50,968 nucleotides of DNA, taken from positions 1-50,968 of the forward strand of contig JANQLN010000034.1 in assembly GCA_028280575.1 (NCBI GenBank). The letters run 5' to 3'. Shown piece after piece: positions 49,323 to 50,968 of this stretch. Both the position numbers and the translations under genes were made by a program. The stretch comes from Clostridia bacterium (GTDB lineage: Bacteria; Bacillota; Clostridia; Acetivibrionales; STF1-152). Each line of letters begins with the position of its first letter. Position 1 is the first letter of the stretch. The notes under the pieces were generated by a model. The model did not search any database, had not been told where the DNA came from, and saw nothing but the letters and a program-made list of their open reading frames with translations.

Positions 49323-50678
49323 ATGGTAAATGCGTCAAAACCGGATTTCGAGTTCATCTACAGCAATAACTCCAGGGCAAGCAACTTGATAATCAAGACA
49401 AAAAATGACAGCAGTATAGTCCATCACCAGGTTGAAATGCTTGTTAGAAACAATATATCGGGAATAATCAAGCTTAATTTACTCTACAGCGATATGGAAA
49501 TGAATCTTTATTATGAAATTACATCAAAATTATCCCTGAAAAAGTTTTTAAGCTTGAAAGTGTTAAAAAGAGAGGAGATTCTTTCAATACTCAGCCAGAT
49601 TATAAGAATACTGACCTTATCTTCCGGAAGCTATATGCTTTATGACAAATATTTTCTTATTGATAGTGATTATATATTTATCGAGCCTGATACACTAAAC
49701 GTCTGGATGGTATATGTCCCGGTAAAAAGAGAGGCGGAAGCAGTAAGTAAATTCAGGGAGTTTGCACTTGATATTGTTACCGGTCCGGTAAATCTAATTG
49801 AACAGGAAGATGATGACAATTATTTGCAAAGGCTCATATCTTTTTTAAAAGATGATTTATATACACCAACCGGTTTTGTGAAATTATTGGATGAGCTGCT
49901 TGCCAAAAAGAGGAAAGAACATAAACTGAAAACTGTTGACTTTAAGCTTAATAAAAGCAGCGCTGAAAAGGCAGAGGAAGAAACTGCCGCCGCCTCTCCG
50001 GCGGTGGAAAAGGGTACTAAGGAACATGATGCGGTAAATATTACAAGAACAGGTATTATAGCTATTTTATTAACCCAGTTATTTTTTCTAGGTATTTTTA
50101 TAGTTTTTACAAGCGTTGTTCCAGGCGGTTTTCCAAAAGCTGCTGCCGAAACCTTTGGTTTGCTGCTGGTAATTGGGGCACTTGATTTCATTATCACAAG
50201 ACATTTGGCTGCAAGGTTTAAAACAGCCGGTCCCGGTGGGGAATATCCATTCCAAAAACAAAAGAATACAGTGCAAAAGCAGCAGAGCAAGGAAGCTGAA
50301 GTGCAAAGGAAGAAGACAGATGGAAATATAACATATCTGAGTAACAAGACGGAAATACTTGATGAAAGAAGCTTGGGCGTGCCGTGCCTTGTACCAAAAA
50401 ACAAGCATTCCTCTGATGAAATCCATATAGTCAAGTCCAGCATTGTTATCGGCAGAATGCAGGATATGGTGGATTATATCATTAACAACAATTCCGTCGG
50501 AAAAGTGCACGCAGAAATTATTGTAAAAGATGAGTGCTATTATTTGAAGGACTTAAACAGCAGGAATGGAACATATATAAATGATAAAAAAATAGACAGC
50601 AATATAGATTACAGCATAAATAATAAGGACAGGATTACTTTTGCAAACTGCGAATACGTATTTATTCAATCATATTAA
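49323..50678 (+). CDS. DUF6382 and FHA domain membrane protein of the pilus operon
   Basis: 451 residues. The N-terminal 190 residues match the DUF6382 pattern (MLVRNNISGIIKLNLLYSDME, LSSGSYMLYDKYFLIDSDYIFIEP), a domain regularly found with FHA domains beside clostridial Tad loci. A linker rich in Lys/Glu/Ala leads to two hydrophobic segments at about 242-265 and 275-295. A Gln/Lys-rich linker then joins a C-terminal FHA domain (about 374-451) with IVIGR, the SVGKVHAE recognition segment and LNSRNGTYIN. FHA domains bind phosphothreonine, so the protein may link pilus assembly to Ser/Thr kinase signalling; the ligand is unknown. It is the last gene before the terminator. Confidence 0.88.
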   Translation: MVNASKPDFEFIYSNNSRASNLIIKTKNDSSIVHHQVEMLVRNNISGIIKLNLLYSDMEMNLYYEITSKLSLKKFLSLKVLKREEILSILSQIIRILTLSSGSYMLYDKYFLIDSDYIFIEPDTLNVWMVYVPVKREAEAVSKFREFALDIVTGPVNLIEQEDDDNYLQRLISFLKDDLYTPTGFVKLLDELLAKKRKEHKLKTVDFKLNKSSAEKAEEETAAASPAVEKGTKEHDAVNITRTGIIAILLTQLFFLGIFIVFTSVVPGGFPKAAAETFGLLLVIGALDFIITRHLAARFKTAGPGGEYPFQKQKNTVQKQQSKEAEVQRKKTDGNITYLSNKTEILDERSLGVPCLVPKNKHSSDEIHIVKSSIVIGRMQDMVDYIINNNSVGKVHAEIIVKDECYYLKDLNSRNGTYINDKKIDSNIDYSINNKDRITFANCEYVFIQSY

Positions 50679-50697
50679 AAGTTACCCCATGTACCCG

Positions 50698-50735
50698 GCA
50701 TGGGAGCCTGATTACGGTTGTGCAGGCTCCCATGC
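50698..50735 (+). terminator. Terminator hairpin of the pilus operon
   Basis: GCATGGGAGCCTG (50698-50710) pairs perfectly over 13 bases with CAGGCTCCCATGC (50723-50735), loop of 12. It lies 20 bases after the FHA gene stop and 14 before the convergent minus-strand stop. The A-rich/T-rich flanks suit use from both sides. Confidence 0.8.
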
Positions 50736-50748
50736 TGAAAATCCCATT

Positions 50749-50968
50749 TTATAGTATTTTTATGTCCAGCCTTACATTTTCCCTCTTTTCCCCCACAACC
50801 CTGGAAAAGGCTATTGCGTCCTTGAAGCCGTGCTTGTAGAAGAATACCCTCGTAAGTGTCCTTTGCAAAAGGTGGACATCGCCGTACCTGTTTAAATCAC
50901 GCACCATATCCTGGGGCAGCGCCTTTCTAAGCTTTTCATAAAGCCTGTCCTCTTTTTCCTCGCAGTCT
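50749..50968 (-). CDS. C-terminal part of an unrecognised protein, cut by the window edge
   Basis: Reading leftward from the right edge, an open frame of 72 codons ends at TAA (50751-50749). The encoded tail begins DCEEKEDRLYEKLRKALPQD and continues through LNRYGDVHLLQRTLTRVFFY to RENVRLDIKIL. It is charged and helical with codon choice like its neighbours, and no stop occurs up to the edge. I do not recognise the family. The start is outside the window, so total length and function are unknown. Confidence 0.6.
   Translation of the reverse strand, partial: DCEEKEDRLYEKLRKALPQDMVRDLNRYGDVHLLQRTLTRVFFYKHGFKDAIAFSRVVGEKRENVRLDIKIL

Noticed and set aside
1-50968. tRNA, rRNA, CRISPR arrays, intact transposases, phage modules
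   Set aside because: No tRNA arm or rRNA signatures, no regularly spaced repeats and no transposase or integrase motifs were seen on either strand by eye. The DnaD/DnaC pair is of chromosomal type. A covariance search could still find a degenerate RNA gene.

Overview
The window looks like chromosome from a low-GC, motile, spore-forming Clostridia-type Firmicute, probably a polysaccharide degrader of the Ruminiclostridium/Acetivibrio kind. The grounds are an AT-rich sequence with strong GGAGG-type ribosome sites and frequent TTG/GTG starts, a Bacillus-like flgM-flgN-flgK-flgL-fliW-csrA locus, sleB-ypeB cortex lysis genes, a Spo0E-like peptide, S-layer-homology anchoring and YesM/YesN-type sugar-sensing two-component systems. 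The genus assignment is inference.

Positions 1-10,938 (+): a short glycosyltransferase-like fragment, recD2, a ComF-family gene, then a flagellar late operon (yvyF, flgM, flgN, two consecutive flgK-type genes, flgL, a DUF6470 gene, fliW, csrA). Two sigma-D/sigma-28-type promoters lie before yvyF and flgM. The first FlgK carries an inserted von Willebrand factor A domain. A compact element with a predicted three-way junction follows csrA.

Positions 11,417-13,421 (+): a DnaD-like protein and a DnaC/DnaI-like helicase loader, a typical clostridial primosome pair.

Positions 13,536-39,250 (+): two carbohydrate loci with the same logic. Each has a YesM histidine kinase, a YesN/AraC response regulator, a three-gene ABC importer without its own ATPase, and a very large or modular secreted right-handed beta-helix protein. 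Locus 1 ends in a 2400-residue SLH-anchored surface protein with an internal tandem duplication. Locus 2 ends in a foldase-like protein without a recognisable isomerase domain and a beta-helix/DNRLRE protein. A DUF1848 protein with a C-terminal CX3CX2C motif sits between them.

Positions 39,431-43,605 (-): two small membrane proteins, a CPBP-family membrane protease, ypeB and sleB. Positions 43,805-44,929 (+): a membrane protein of unknown function and a Spo0E-like 59-residue protein.

Positions 45,149-50,678 (+): a compact Tad/Flp-type pilus operon behind a perfect TTGACA-N17-TATAAT promoter: a CpaE/TadZ-like protein with a destroyed Walker A motif, TadA, TadB, TadC, one Flp1-like prepilin and a DUF6382-FHA protein. 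It ends at a 13-bp hairpin. A truncated minus-strand gene runs off the right edge. I saw no tRNA, rRNA, CRISPR array or intact insertion sequence.
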